Assembly: GCA_022822575.1 (NCBI GenBank) | Contig: JAJEBJ010000309.1 | Coordinates: 1 to 11,363, forward strand | Origin: Alphaproteobacteria bacterium | Lineage (GTDB): Bacteria > Pseudomonadota > Alphaproteobacteria > SP197 | Reading direction: 5' to 3' | Length of the DNA: 11,363 bases | Part shown: positions 1 to 7,036 of the stretch, in pieces | Layout: every line of letters starts with the position of its first letter | Numbering within the stretch: the first letter of the stretch is position 1 | The notes under the pieces: generated by a model | Told to the model about the DNA's origin: nothing | What the model saw: the letters and a program-made list of their open reading frames with translations, nothing else | The model's database searches: none | Made by a program: the position numbers and the translations under genes

Positions 1-2
1 TG

Positions 3-863
3 GGGCCCGTCGCACCTTCTGCCCATGACATGCGCCGCGAATATCGCATTCTTTCGCGCCTGTGGAGGACATGGGACCTGGCGCCCCGAAGTTACATACT
101 GTGTACCGATGACACCATTCTCGGCGCCGACTTTCATGTCATGGAACGGCGCCACGGTCTGGTGCTGCGGGCCACCAATCCCCACCTCACCGACGGCAAG
201 CCGGAGCTTTGCCGGCGTATAGGCGTCATGGTCGCCGAGATTCTTGCCGGTCTCCACGGAATTGATGCCGATGCGGTCGGTCTCGGTGATCTCGGCCGGC
301 CCGACGGATTCGTGGGACGTCAGGTCGAAGGCTGGGCTGGACGCTGGGAGGCCGCTCTCGATGACACCTCGCCGGATGCTTCGACCCTTGTCCGATGGAT
401 TCGCGAGGAACGGCCGACATCCGGTACGGCAACGCTGGTCCACAACGACTTCAAGCTGGACAACATCCTCGTGGCGCGAGACGACCTCGCGAGGGCTGTG
501 GCGGTCCTCGATTGGGACATGTGCACGCGGGGCGATCCTCTGCTCGACCTGGCCAATCTCGTGGCCTACTGGTCCGAGGAGAGCGACAGCGCGACCTGGC
601 GCGAGGCGGTCTGGATGCCCACCGACAAACCGGGGTTCCCGACACGTGCCGAACTGGTCGAACTCTACGCGGACCTCACCGGTTTCGATGTCTCGAGGTT
701 CCCCTGGTACGAGGTCTTCGTCACCTTCAAGATCGCTGTCATCATCCAGCAGATTTACATCCGCTACCTGAGGGGTCAGACAAGTGATGAACGCTTCGCC
801 ATCATGGGTAGCCGGGTGCGGGCACTGATCGCCAAGTGCGAGGAACTGACGCGACTTCAGTGA
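3..863 (+). CDS. Phosphotransferase family protein (APH-fold, ACAD10/11 kinase-like), 5' truncated by window edge
   Basis: The reading frame is open from base 3 with no start needed: the first codons read GPVAPSAHDM, which matches the 'PSAH-x-x-x-REYR' segment following the ATP-binding N-lobe in the ACAD10/ACAD11-type branch of the aminoglycoside phosphotransferase family. The ATG at base 30 is therefore probably internal and some tens of N-terminal residues lie outside the window. Counting from that ATG, 'HNDFKLDNIL' (138-147) is the Brenner-type catalytic loop, with Asp140 as presumed base and Asn145 as metal ligand. 'VLDWDM' with 'GDPLLDLA' (159-175) replaces the DFG region. Members of this branch phosphorylate hydroxyl groups, and ACAD10/11 and bacterial LvaA act on 4-hydroxyacyl-CoA. 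That substrate is inference here. It converges on msrA, and the two coding ends overlap by 7 bp. Drug-resistance activity is unlikely given the branch-specific motifs. Confidence 0.88.
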   Translation, partial: GPVAPSAHDMRREYRILSRLWRTWDLAPRSYILCTDDTILGADFHVMERRHGLVLRATNPHLTDGKPELCRRIGVMVAEILAGLHGIDADAVGLGDLGRPDGFVGRQVEGWAGRWEAALDDTSPDASTLVRWIREERPTSGTATLVHNDFKLDNILVARDDLARAVAVLDWDMCTRGDPLLDLANLVAYWSEESDSATWREAVWMPTDKPGFPTRAELVELYADLTGFDVSRFPWYEVFVTFKIAVIIQQIYIRYLRGQTSDERFAIMGSRVRALIAKCEELTRLQ

Positions 864-1348
864 CCGAACATGCGCCGCAAGCCAAAGCGTCGCTGGTGTT
901 TTTCCATGAATCTCTGGTGGTAGTCCTCGGCCACCCAGAACGTGCCTGCATCGCTGATTTCAGTGACGATCCTGCGACCGTCTTGGCGGCGGGTCTGCTC
1001 ATCGTCGCGCGAGGCAAGGGCAGCTTCGCGCTGATCATCGTCGTGAACGAAGATTGCCGAACGGTATTGGGTGCCGACATCCGGTCCCTGCCGGTTGGCC
1101 GTGGTGGGGTCGTGCATCGCCCAGAAGTGGGAAAGCAATTCGTGATAGCTCACGACTTCGGGATCGAACGAGACCAGAACGGCCTCTGCATGGCCTGTAT
1201 TCCCTGTGCATACCTCGTGATAGGTCGGGTGGTCCTGGTGGCCGCCGGTGTAACCGACGACGGCATCAAGGACACCCCGGATCTCCCTGAACCGGGCTTC
1301 AGGCCCCCAGAAACACCCGGCGGCGAACGTTGCCTTCAGTTCAGCCAT
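857..1348 (-). CDS. msrA: Peptide-methionine (S)-S-oxide reductase MsrA
   Basis: A 163-residue protein that reduces the S-epimer of methionine sulfoxide in proteins and free methionine, presumably in the cytosol since it has no signal peptide. Family landmarks are 'GCFWG' at 11-15 with nucleophile Cys12, 'PTYHEVCTGNTGHAE' at 41-55 (Tyr43, Glu55), 'NRQGPDVGTQYRSAIF' at 85-100 (Tyr95) and 'AEDYHQRF' at 140-147. The only other cysteine is Cys47 in the family-wide EVC segment. The C-terminus ends RRMFGH, with no distal resolving cysteines of the kind E. coli MsrA uses, so recycling may be one-step or use Cys47. The start is supported by AGGAG nine bases upstream (1358-1362), placed across the stop region of the SDR gene. 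That gene ends 15 bp away, so the two are probably co-transcribed. Confidence 0.93.
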   Translation of the reverse strand: MAELKATFAAGCFWGPEARFREIRGVLDAVVGYTGGHQDHPTYHEVCTGNTGHAEAVLVSFDPEVVSYHELLSHFWAMHDPTTANRQGPDVGTQYRSAIFVHDDDQREAALASRDDEQTRRQDGRRIVTEISDAGTFWVAEDYHQRFMEKHQRRFGLRRMFGH

Positions 1349-1363
1349 GTCAGTGATCTCCTC

Positions 1364-2134
1364 TCACAGTCCCGCAGCGATGGTGCCACCGCCATCCACC
1401 ACGATCGTCTGGCCCGTGATGTAGCGCCCGGCATCCGAAGCAAGGAACACCGCCGTGCCGGCAATGTCATCGGGTTCACCGATACGCCTCATGGGATAGC
1501 GTTCCTCGACCTGCGCCAATCGTTCCGGGTTCTCCCACAACGCTCTTGCAAAGTCCGTGCGCACGAGGCCAGGGGCGATGGTGTTGACCCGAATGCCGTG
1601 TTCCCCCCAGGTGACCGCGAGATTGCGCGCCATAGCGATGACGGCTGCCTTCGAAATGCCATAGGTACCGATGTCGTCGGTTCCCTTGATTCCGGCGATC
1701 GACGACACGTAGATAATGGAGCCGTCACCGCGTTCGGCCATGCCGGGGAGGACCAGCCGGGCGAGCCACAGATTGGCCCTGACGTTGCAGTTGATGATCT
1801 TCTCGAAAGCACTCTCGCCGATGGTTGTCATCGGGCCGTAGTGCGGATTGACGGCAGCGTTGCCGACGAGACAGTCGATTCGGTCGAACACGTCGATTGA
1901 CGTTGTCACCAGGTGTTCCAGCTGGTCGATGTGGGTGACATTGCAGGCCACCGCAGCTGCCTCCCCACCCGCCTCGCGAATCGTCCGGACAACCTCTTCA
2001 CACGCGTCAAGCTTGCGGCTGGACACCACGACGCGGGCGCCGGCACCGGCCATGCGCAGGGCCATCGCACGGCCGATTCCCCTGGATGCGCCGGTGATGA
2101 CAACCACTTTTTCCGTCAGGTCGAAGAGTCCCAT
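1364..2134 (-). CDS. SDR family NAD(P)-dependent oxidoreductase
   Basis: A classical short-chain dehydrogenase/reductase of 256 residues from the chosen start. It shows the cofactor motif 'TGASRGIG' (14-21), 'GNAAVNP' (91-97, in place of the usual NNAG), Asn117, Ser144/Ser145, and the catalytic 'YGISK' with Tyr158 and Lys162. The C-terminal part 'PGLVRTDFARALW' (188-200) followed by 'RRIGEPDDIAG' (216-226) resembles the DHRS4-like SDR group. It probably oxidises a hydroxyl or reduces a ketone, perhaps on an acyl-CoA or related intermediate given the adjacent acyl-CoA dehydrogenases; the substrate cannot be read from sequence. Three consecutive ATG codons occur at the start. The third (2134) sits eight bases from GGAG and gives the usual N-terminus MGLFDLTEK; the ATG at 2152 would precede the ribosome site. 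Likely first gene of a unit with msrA. Confidence 0.92.
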   Translation of the reverse strand: MGLFDLTEKVVVITGASRGIGRAMALRMAGAGARVVVSSRKLDACEEVVRTIREAGGEAAAVACNVTHIDQLEHLVTTSIDVFDRIDCLVGNAAVNPHYGPMTTIGESAFEKIINCNVRANLWLARLVLPGMAERGDGSIIYVSSIAGIKGTDDIGTYGISKAAVIAMARNLAVTWGEHGIRVNTIAPGLVRTDFARALWENPERLAQVEERYPMRRIGEPDDIAGTAVFLASDAGRYITGQTIVVDGGGTIAAGL

Positions 2135-2222
2135 CATCATCTCTCCCGTCATTGCGCATCGTTGTCACGCCATACTAGATTGTCCACTCAAATCCGTGGT
2201 CAGGAATGGGGATGCCGGACGC
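2135..2222. promoter_or_regulatory. Divergent intergenic region between SDR and acyl-CoA dehydrogenase genes
   Basis: This 88-bp stretch separates two divergent units and must hold both promoters unless transcription comes from further away. It is more A/T-rich than its flanks around 2160-2195. I found no convincing -35/-10 pair on either strand: TTGTCA at about 2162 has no good -10 at 17 bp. A weak interrupted inverted repeat (GATTG/CAA-A-TC, about 2179-2195) could be an operator half-site pair, but it is too short to call. Confidence 0.35.
2143..2146 (-). promoter_or_regulatory. Ribosome-binding site deciding the SDR start
   Basis: GGAG on the minus strand lies eight bases from the third of three tandem ATG codons (2134) and only two to five bases from the first two. 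The spacing favours the third ATG and excludes the upstream ATG at 2152, whose coding region would contain this site. Confidence 0.5.
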
Positions 2223-3404
2223 ATGCAGATGACATTTACAGCCGCAGATGAGGCCTTTCGCGAGGAACTTCGGGACTTCATCGAGCAGGAGTGCGACCCG
2301 GGCTCGCGCGAACGCGTGGCGAAGGGCCTGGGTCTCGGCAAGGAAGACTATGTCGACTGGCACCGCAAACTCGCCACGAAGGGCTGGTCCTGCCCCCACT
2401 GGCCGGTCGAGCATGGCGGTTGCGACTGGACGCCCGTGCGCCACTACATCTTCGAGGCGGAAACCGGCGAGGCCTGCTGCCCGCCACCGGTGCCATTCGG
2501 TCCTGAAATGGTCGCCCCGGTGGTCTGGACATTCGGTACGCGGGAACAGCAGCAACAGCACCTGCCTCCCATCCTGGCAGGTGACCTTTGGTGGGCCCAG
2601 GGATACTCCGAACCCAATTCCGGCTCGGATCTTGCCAGCCTTAAGACGGCGGCCCGTCTCAACGGCGATCACTACGTTGTCAACGGCACCAAGACCTGGA
2701 CAACAATGGCCCACTATGCCGACTGGATCTTTCTCCTGGTACGCACATCGAGCGAAGGCAAGAAGCAGGAGGGAATCACATTTCTCCTTGTCGACATGAC
2801 CTCCCCCGGAATCACGGTTCATCCGATCATCACCATGGAAGGCGGGCACGAGGTTAATCAGGTGATCTTCGATGACGTCCGCGTTCCTGCCGTCAACAGA
2901 ATTGGCGAGGAGAACCGGGGCTGGACCTATGCCAAGTTTCTTCTCGGCTACGAACGTTTCAACATGGCGGGTGTTCCCCAGGCCAAGCGGCAGATGAAAC
3001 GCCTGCGTCACATCGCCGGGGATCAGGGCATCGACGGTGATCCGGGGTTCAGGGCGAAGATGGCGGATGCCGAGATCCAGATCATGGCGCTCGAATCGAC
3101 GATGCTGAGGTTGCTGTCGTCCGTCGCCTCCGGCAAAGATCCGGGCAACGAAGCCTCCTACATCAAGATCCGGGGTACCGAGATCGATCAGCTGATGACC
3201 GAGCTCGCCATGGAGGCCGCAGGCCCCTACGTGCTGCCCTACGCGCCAGGGGCCCTCGAAGAGGGCTGGAACGAGGAACCGCTGGGACCTGACTACGCAG
3301 TGCCCGTTGCGCCCGACTACTTCAATACCCGCAAGGTGACGATCTACGGCGGATCCAACGAGATTCAGAAGAACATCATCGCCAAGCACGTACTGGGTCT
3401 CTAG
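2223..3404 (+). CDS. Acyl-CoA dehydrogenase family protein, putative catalytic (alpha) subunit
   Basis: A 393-residue flavoprotein of normal ACAD length that would alpha,beta-dehydrogenate an acyl-CoA and pass electrons to ETF. The N-terminal helical domain is followed by the substrate/FAD segment 'YSEPNSGSDLASLKT' (128-142) and 'NGTKTWTT' (154-161). The C-terminal helical domain ends with 'YGGSNEIQKNIIAKHVLGL' (375-393). The MCAD-type catalytic Glu position near the C-terminus is Gly376 here. Glu244 in 'GYERFNMAG' (242-250) instead aligns with the helix-G base of isovaleryl- and long-chain-type ACADs. The ATG at 2223 was chosen because the frame upstream lacks family sequence and overlaps the SDR gene; a GGGGA lies ten bases upstream. 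The next ACAD starts 4 bp after its stop. The acyl substrate is unknown. Confidence 0.93.
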   Translation: MQMTFTAADEAFREELRDFIEQECDPGSRERVAKGLGLGKEDYVDWHRKLATKGWSCPHWPVEHGGCDWTPVRHYIFEAETGEACCPPPVPFGPEMVAPVVWTFGTREQQQQHLPPILAGDLWWAQGYSEPNSGSDLASLKTAARLNGDHYVVNGTKTWTTMAHYADWIFLLVRTSSEGKKQEGITFLLVDMTSPGITVHPIITMEGGHEVNQVIFDDVRVPAVNRIGEENRGWTYAKFLLGYERFNMAGVPQAKRQMKRLRHIAGDQGIDGDPGFRAKMADAEIQIMALESTMLRLLSSVASGKDPGNEASYIKIRGTEIDQLMTELAMEAAGPYVLPYAPGALEEGWNEEPLGPDYAVPVAPDYFNTRKVTIYGGSNEIQKNIIAKHVLGL

Positions 3405-3408
3405 AGAC

Positions 3409-4521
3409 ATGCTGAATCTGGAACTCAACGAGGGGCAGCTGCTGCTGCGCGAAAGCGTCGCTCGCTTTGTCGAGCGCGAGTACAATTTCGAACGTCATCG
3501 CGCATCGGTCGCCGAGGATGAGGGATTCAGTCGCTCGCTGTGGAAGGAATTCGCCGAACTCGGCTGGCTCGGCGTCGGTCTTGAATCCGAGTTTGGCGGC
3601 GCCCGGGATGTCGCCCTCGTGATGGAGGGGCTGGGACGTGGTCTCGTGGTCGAACCGTTCCTTCCCAGCATCGTTATGGCGGCAAAGGCCATCGCCATCG
3701 CCGGTGGCGGGGACGAGGGCGCGGAGATCATCGCCCGGGTCACCGCAGGCGATCATCTGCTGTCGTTCGCCTTCACCGAACCGCGGTCGCGCTACCACGT
3801 GGACCACGTGACCACCCGCGCCACACGATCGGGGAGCAAATGGATCCTCAACGGCCGGAAGAGCCTGGTCCTCAACGGCGATACCGCCGACTCCCTCGTC
3901 GTCACGGCTAGAACGTCAGGCAACGTGCGGGAACGGAACGGTCTTTCCCTCTTCCTGGTGGACGGTGACGGCGATGGTGTTTCCAGACGCGCCTATCCGA
4001 CCAATGACAGCAGGAGGGCCGCCGACATCGATTTCAACGACGCTCCTGCACGTCTGCTCGGCGTGTACGGTGAAGCCCATGATGTGGTGTCAGAAGTCGT
4101 TGACCGGGCCGCTGCTGCGGTCTGTGCCGAGTCGCTCGGCCTCATGTCCCGCCTCAACGATCTCACGGTTGACTATTCGAAAACCCGCGAACAGTTCGGC
4201 CAGCCGATCGGTCGGTTTCAGGTCCTGCAACACCGCATGGTGGACATGTTCGTGGCGCTCGAGGAGTCGCGCTCGATGACAACCGTCTACATGGGCGATG
4301 TCGATGCCACAGACGCCACCGAGCGGCAAAGGGCTGTATCAGCCATGAAAGTGCAGTGCGACAAGGCCGGACGGCTTGTCGGTCAGGAAGCGGTGCAACT
4401 TCACGGCGGCATCGCCATGACCCAGGATTACGAAGCTGGCCACCACTTCAAGCGACTGAGCGTCATCCATCGCCAGTTTGGCGACATCGACTGGCACCTC
4501 GACCGTTTCGCCAGTCTTTGA
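3409..4521 (+). CDS. Acyl-CoA dehydrogenase family protein, putative non-catalytic (beta) subunit
   Basis: A 370-residue ACAD homologue, shorter and more divergent than its neighbour. The N-domain has 'LGWLGVGLESEFGG' (51-64). The usual middle-domain signature EPxSGSD is eroded to 'FTEPRSRYHVD' (122-132). The C-domain keeps the FAD-contacting 'TREQFGQPIGRFQ' (259-271) and 'QLHGGIAMTQDYEAGHHFKRL' split over 330-350. Neither catalytic-Glu position is filled: the helix-G site reads 'VVDRAAAAV' (230-238, Asp) and there is no YEG motif near the end. This pattern, with the 4-bp spacing to the upstream ACAD, fits the alpha2beta2 heterotetramers known for mycobacterial side-chain enzymes such as FadE28-FadE29, where one subunit supplies the base. 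Translation is probably coupled, since the ribosome site is weak. Being a degenerate but independent ACAD is the alternative. Confidence 0.9.
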   Translation: MLNLELNEGQLLLRESVARFVEREYNFERHRASVAEDEGFSRSLWKEFAELGWLGVGLESEFGGARDVALVMEGLGRGLVVEPFLPSIVMAAKAIAIAGGGDEGAEIIARVTAGDHLLSFAFTEPRSRYHVDHVTTRATRSGSKWILNGRKSLVLNGDTADSLVVTARTSGNVRERNGLSLFLVDGDGDGVSRRAYPTNDSRRAADIDFNDAPARLLGVYGEAHDVVSEVVDRAAAAVCAESLGLMSRLNDLTVDYSKTREQFGQPIGRFQVLQHRMVDMFVALEESRSMTTVYMGDVDATDATERQRAVSAMKVQCDKAGRLVGQEAVQLHGGIAMTQDYEAGHHFKRLSVIHRQFGDIDWHLDRFASL

Positions 4522-4544
4522 GATAACTCCACGTGAAGACGGGA

Positions 4545-4565
4545 CATTCGCTCTTCCGGCGAATG
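4545..4565. terminator. Hairpin between convergent genes, possible bidirectional terminator
   Basis: CATTCGC (4545-4551) and GCGAATG (4559-4565) form a perfect 7-bp stem around a 7-base loop, in the 58-bp gap between the ends of the ACAD beta gene and the serine hydrolase gene. There is no U-tract on either side, so it is not a canonical intrinsic terminator. Position is the main argument for a role in ending transcription. Confidence 0.35.
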
Positions 4566-4579
4566 GCGGATGGAGACGA

Positions 4580-5776
4580 TCACGTGGCGAGGGCGTGGGC
4601 GATGGCCCTGAACGAACGCTCCATGTCGTTGAAGAACTTCTCCTCCGCAGGGGCGGGATGACTTGAGTGACGTGCACAGACGACACCGGCAACCGGGTCG
4701 ACGAAGAGCATCTGACCGTGGATACCGATACCGAAGAAGGGCCGGTGGGGATCATTGAGGTCGGTGTACCACTTGGACCGATAGTGGCACCCCGGCATCA
4801 TGTCGGCGAATGAGCCGCGATCCCATGCCGCACTGTCGCCATTCTCCCGGAAATCCCGGATCCACGACTCAGGAATGATGCGGCGCCCGTCCATGACCCC
4901 GTTCTGCAGGTGAAGCTGGCCAAAGCGCGCAAGATCGCGCGTGGTGACACACAGCCCACCGTCGGTCTGTGGCGCCCCGAGTCGATCGAGAGTGACATAG
5001 GCGTCTTCGCCCGCCCCCATGGGCTGCCAGATTTCCCGACTGAGCAGAGTGGCGAAGTCCGTTCCCGACACCCGCTCCAGGATCCAGCCCAGGAGGTCGG
5101 TGTTGGTGGACACATAGTGGAAAATCTCTCCATGCCGCCCCGCGGGACGCATTGTCGTGATGTAGTCCCGCAGGTTGTCGGGCGCGCCCTCGATGGCGGG
5201 GCGCCAGCCGCCCGCTGCATCGAGACCCGCCATGTCGCTCTCGGGATTGTCGTAGTCCTCGTCGAAGTCCATGCCCACCGTCATATCGAGAACATGGCGA
5301 ACCCTGGCCCCTTCATAGGCAGAACCCTTGACCTCGGGAATGATGTCGGAGACGAGGTCATCGGGTGACAGGAGGCCCCGCTCAACAAGAATTCCGGTGA
5401 GTGATCCGGTGAAGGACTTGGTAACCGACATGAGAAGATGAGGTTCATGGGGCGCCACGCCTTCGGCGTAGCGTTCAGTGACAACGACCCCCTGGCAGAG
5501 CACCACAAAGCCGTCCATGTACCCAGTCTCGATCGTCCTGCCGACGGTCGTCGTGGCGCCATCCGCGTCCTCGAACTCGATATCGTCAAGCCACACCGCC
5601 TCGTGCTGCAGTGGCTGCGTCGCCCCGTCGCCGCGCCAGACATTCCCGGTGGGCAGCATGCGACGCATGTTGCGAAAGGCCCAGCGGTTGAATGGCCCTT
5701 TCTGCATGTTGGCAAGAATAACCTGTTCGCCCGGAGCGGCCGGAAAGGTCCGCATCAGTTTCAGGGATTCACTCAT
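4580..5776 (-). CDS. Beta-lactamase-family serine hydrolase (class C / NylB-like)
   Basis: A 398-residue penicillin-binding-protein-like hydrolase. The nucleophile motif is 'SVTK' with Ser117 and Lys120. The second motif is 'YVSTN' (221-225, Tyr221), and 'GIHGQ' (351-355) sits where KTG is found in beta-lactamases. The arrangement corresponds to Ser-Lys-Tyr in 6-aminohexanoate-dimer hydrolase NylB and in family VIII carboxylesterases. There is no signal peptide or lipobox: the N-terminus MSESLKLMRTFPAAPGEQ is polar, so a cytosolic esterase or amidase is more likely than an antibiotic-resistance enzyme. The start is the ATG at 5776, with GGAG ten bases upstream; an in-frame TTG further up would use that GGAG as coding sequence. 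It lies downstream of the CurA-like reductase on the same strand, and the substrate is unknown. Confidence 0.9.
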   Translation of the reverse strand: MSESLKLMRTFPAAPGEQVILANMQKGPFNRWAFRNMRRMLPTGNVWRGDGATQPLQHEAVWLDDIEFEDADGATTTVGRTIETGYMDGFVVLCQGVVVTERYAEGVAPHEPHLLMSVTKSFTGSLTGILVERGLLSPDDLVSDIIPEVKGSAYEGARVRHVLDMTVGMDFDEDYDNPESDMAGLDAAGGWRPAIEGAPDNLRDYITTMRPAGRHGEIFHYVSTNTDLLGWILERVSGTDFATLLSREIWQPMGAGEDAYVTLDRLGAPQTDGGLCVTTRDLARFGQLHLQNGVMDGRRIIPESWIRDFRENGDSAAWDRGSFADMMPGCHYRSKWYTDLNDPHRPFFGIGIHGQMLFVDPVAGVVCARHSSHPAPAEEKFFNDMERSFRAIAHALAT

Positions 5777-5806
5777 GGTGGGAGAACTCCAGGTCAACAG
5801 GGCTAC

Positions 5807-5914
5807 TCACCATGCAGTCAGCACGTCTTTGGCGCAACCAGACAAGCTGGGCATGAAACCCAAAAGCAACCATGCCGGTATGCAGGCAAGCGCAACCCGG
5901 TTATCCATCGCCAT
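5807..5914 (-). CDS. Candidate 35-residue mini-lipoprotein
   Basis: In the otherwise empty 214-bp gap between the reductase and hydrolase genes, the minus strand encodes MAMDNRVALACIPAW and continues through a hydrophobic stretch (WLLLGFMPSL) to 'LSGC', a consensus lipobox with Cys27. It then ends after eight more residues (AKDVLTAW). That is an N-region with Arg6, an h-region of about 16 residues and a lipobox in the right order, as in entericidin-type small lipoproteins, though without sequence identity I can point to. Against it: no clear ribosome site before the ATG at 5914 or the second ATG at 5908, a mature part of only nine residues, and fewer G/C third positions than the neighbouring genes. 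It could be chance or a gene relic. I do not assign a function. Confidence 0.25.
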   Translation of the reverse strand: MAMDNRVALACIPAWLLLGFMPSLSGCAKDVLTAW

Positions 5915-5990
5915 GAGCGTGGTCGAGGGCACGGAACCACAAGGATGCTTGTCGGGAAGTCAGAGCAAAGCTGACATCCACAGTGTCGGG

Positions 5991-7010
5991 TCAAGCCACG
6001 GGGTTGTCGCTCACCTGGACGAGCAGCTTGCCGAAATTGCTGCCATCGAACAGACGATTGAACGCCGCCGGTGCGTTTTCGAGGCCCTGCACGATGTCTT
6101 CGCGCCACGTCAGCCGGCCGTCGGCAATCCAGCCAGCCAGTCTGCGGCGCGCCTCGTCGTGTTTCTTGGCGAAATCCGTCACCAGGAATCCCTCCATGCG
6201 GATGCGGCGCACAATGAGCCACCAGAGATGGTCCTCCACCATATCCTGGCGGGTCGCGTTGTAGTTCGAGATCGTGCCGCAAACCGCCATGCGGCCATGC
6301 TCGTTGAGGTTCAAGATCGCCGCCCGCGCAATCGGTCCGCCGACATTCTCGAAGTTAATGTCGATCCCTTCGGGATTCATGGCCGCGATGGTCCGTTGTG
6401 GTTCGGTGACGTTCCGGTGATTGAAGCAGGCATCGAATCCGCAAGCTTGGAGGCACCAGTCGATCTTGTCGTCGGACCCCGCGCATCCCGTGGCACGGCA
6501 CGAGAGAATTTTCGCGATCTGTCCGACGGTGGCGCCCACAGCACCGGATGCGGCCGACACGAAGACGGTCTCCCCGGCTACCGGCCGGCAGACATCGACA
6601 AGGCCGTGATAAGCCGTGAGGCCCGGCATGCCCAGCACCCCAAGTGCGGTGCTGACGGGCGCCAGGGAGGGATCGACCTTCCGGAGCGTGTGACCGTGCG
6701 CCAGCACGTGGGACTGCCATCCACCCTGGGTTTCGACAATGTCGCCGGCATTGAATGCCTTGTGACGGGAGTCCAGCACCACGCCAACCGTGCTGCCGAT
6801 CATGACATCATCGATCTGCATCGGTCCTTCGTAGGACTCGGCATCATCCATCATTCCCCTCATGTAGGGGTCGAGCGAGAGATAGATTGTGCGGGACAGC
6901 ACCTCGCCTGGACCCGGGTCGCCGGAATCCTCCTCGACAATCCTGAAGTCATCCGCTTCCGGCAGTCCATGGGGGCGCCGTGCCAACACCACCTTGCAGT
7001 TCTTCACCAT
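5991..7010 (-). CDS. NADP-dependent oxidoreductase, MDR superfamily (CurA/YncB, LTB4 12-hydroxydehydrogenase-like)
   Basis: A 339-residue zinc-independent medium-chain reductase. Members reduce the C=C bond of alpha,beta-unsaturated carbonyls using NADPH. Landmarks are 'LSLDPYMRGMM' (45-55 region), the nucleotide-binding 'AASGAVGATVGQIAKI' (153-168), 'GSDDKIDW' (178-185), 'FENVGG' (220-225), 'MEGFLVTDF' (272-280) and the terminal 'NFGKLLVQV' (325-333). No structural or catalytic zinc ligand set is present. The ATG at 7010 has GGAG six bases upstream (7017-7020). It is divergent from the MOSC gene by 120 bp and followed by the serine hydrolase after 214 bp. It may detoxify or process enals or enones arising from lipid catabolism, which is inference from family and neighbours. 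Confidence 0.92.
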   Translation of the reverse strand: MVKNCKVVLARRPHGLPEADDFRIVEEDSGDPGPGEVLSRTIYLSLDPYMRGMMDDAESYEGPMQIDDVMIGSTVGVVLDSRHKAFNAGDIVETQGGWQSHVLAHGHTLRKVDPSLAPVSTALGVLGMPGLTAYHGLVDVCRPVAGETVFVSAASGAVGATVGQIAKILSCRATGCAGSDDKIDWCLQACGFDACFNHRNVTEPQRTIAAMNPEGIDINFENVGGPIARAAILNLNEHGRMAVCGTISNYNATRQDMVEDHLWWLIVRRIRMEGFLVTDFAKKHDEARRRLAGWIADGRLTWREDIVQGLENAPAAFNRLFDGSNFGKLLVQVSDNPVA

Positions 7011-7036
7011 GGGTCGCTCCCTCGCTTGACATCTCC

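Noticed and set aside
3..863. Aminoglycoside resistance gene
   Set aside because: The fold is APH, but the PSAH/REYR and HNDFKLDN motifs place it in the ACAD10/11-associated kinase branch.
836..1900. 354-codon plus-strand ORF opposite msrA and the SDR gene
   Set aside because: It is the antisense shadow of two well-supported genes in high-GC DNA, and its translation shows no family motif.
1848..2222. N-terminal extension of the first ACAD to an upstream ATG
   Set aside because: It would overlap the SDR coding region antisense, and the added sequence is not ACAD-like. The ATG at 2223 gives normal family length.
2175..3485. 436-codon minus-strand ORF opposite the first ACAD
   Set aside because: It mirrors the codon bias of the ACAD gene, has no recognisable domain, and the plus strand carries clear ACAD motifs over the same bases.
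7026..7031. Perfect TTGACA in the 120-bp divergent region, as a -35 for the MOSC gene
   Set aside because: No acceptable -10 hexamer is found 16-18 bp downstream (the bases there are CCTGGT), so I did not call a promoter on this strand.
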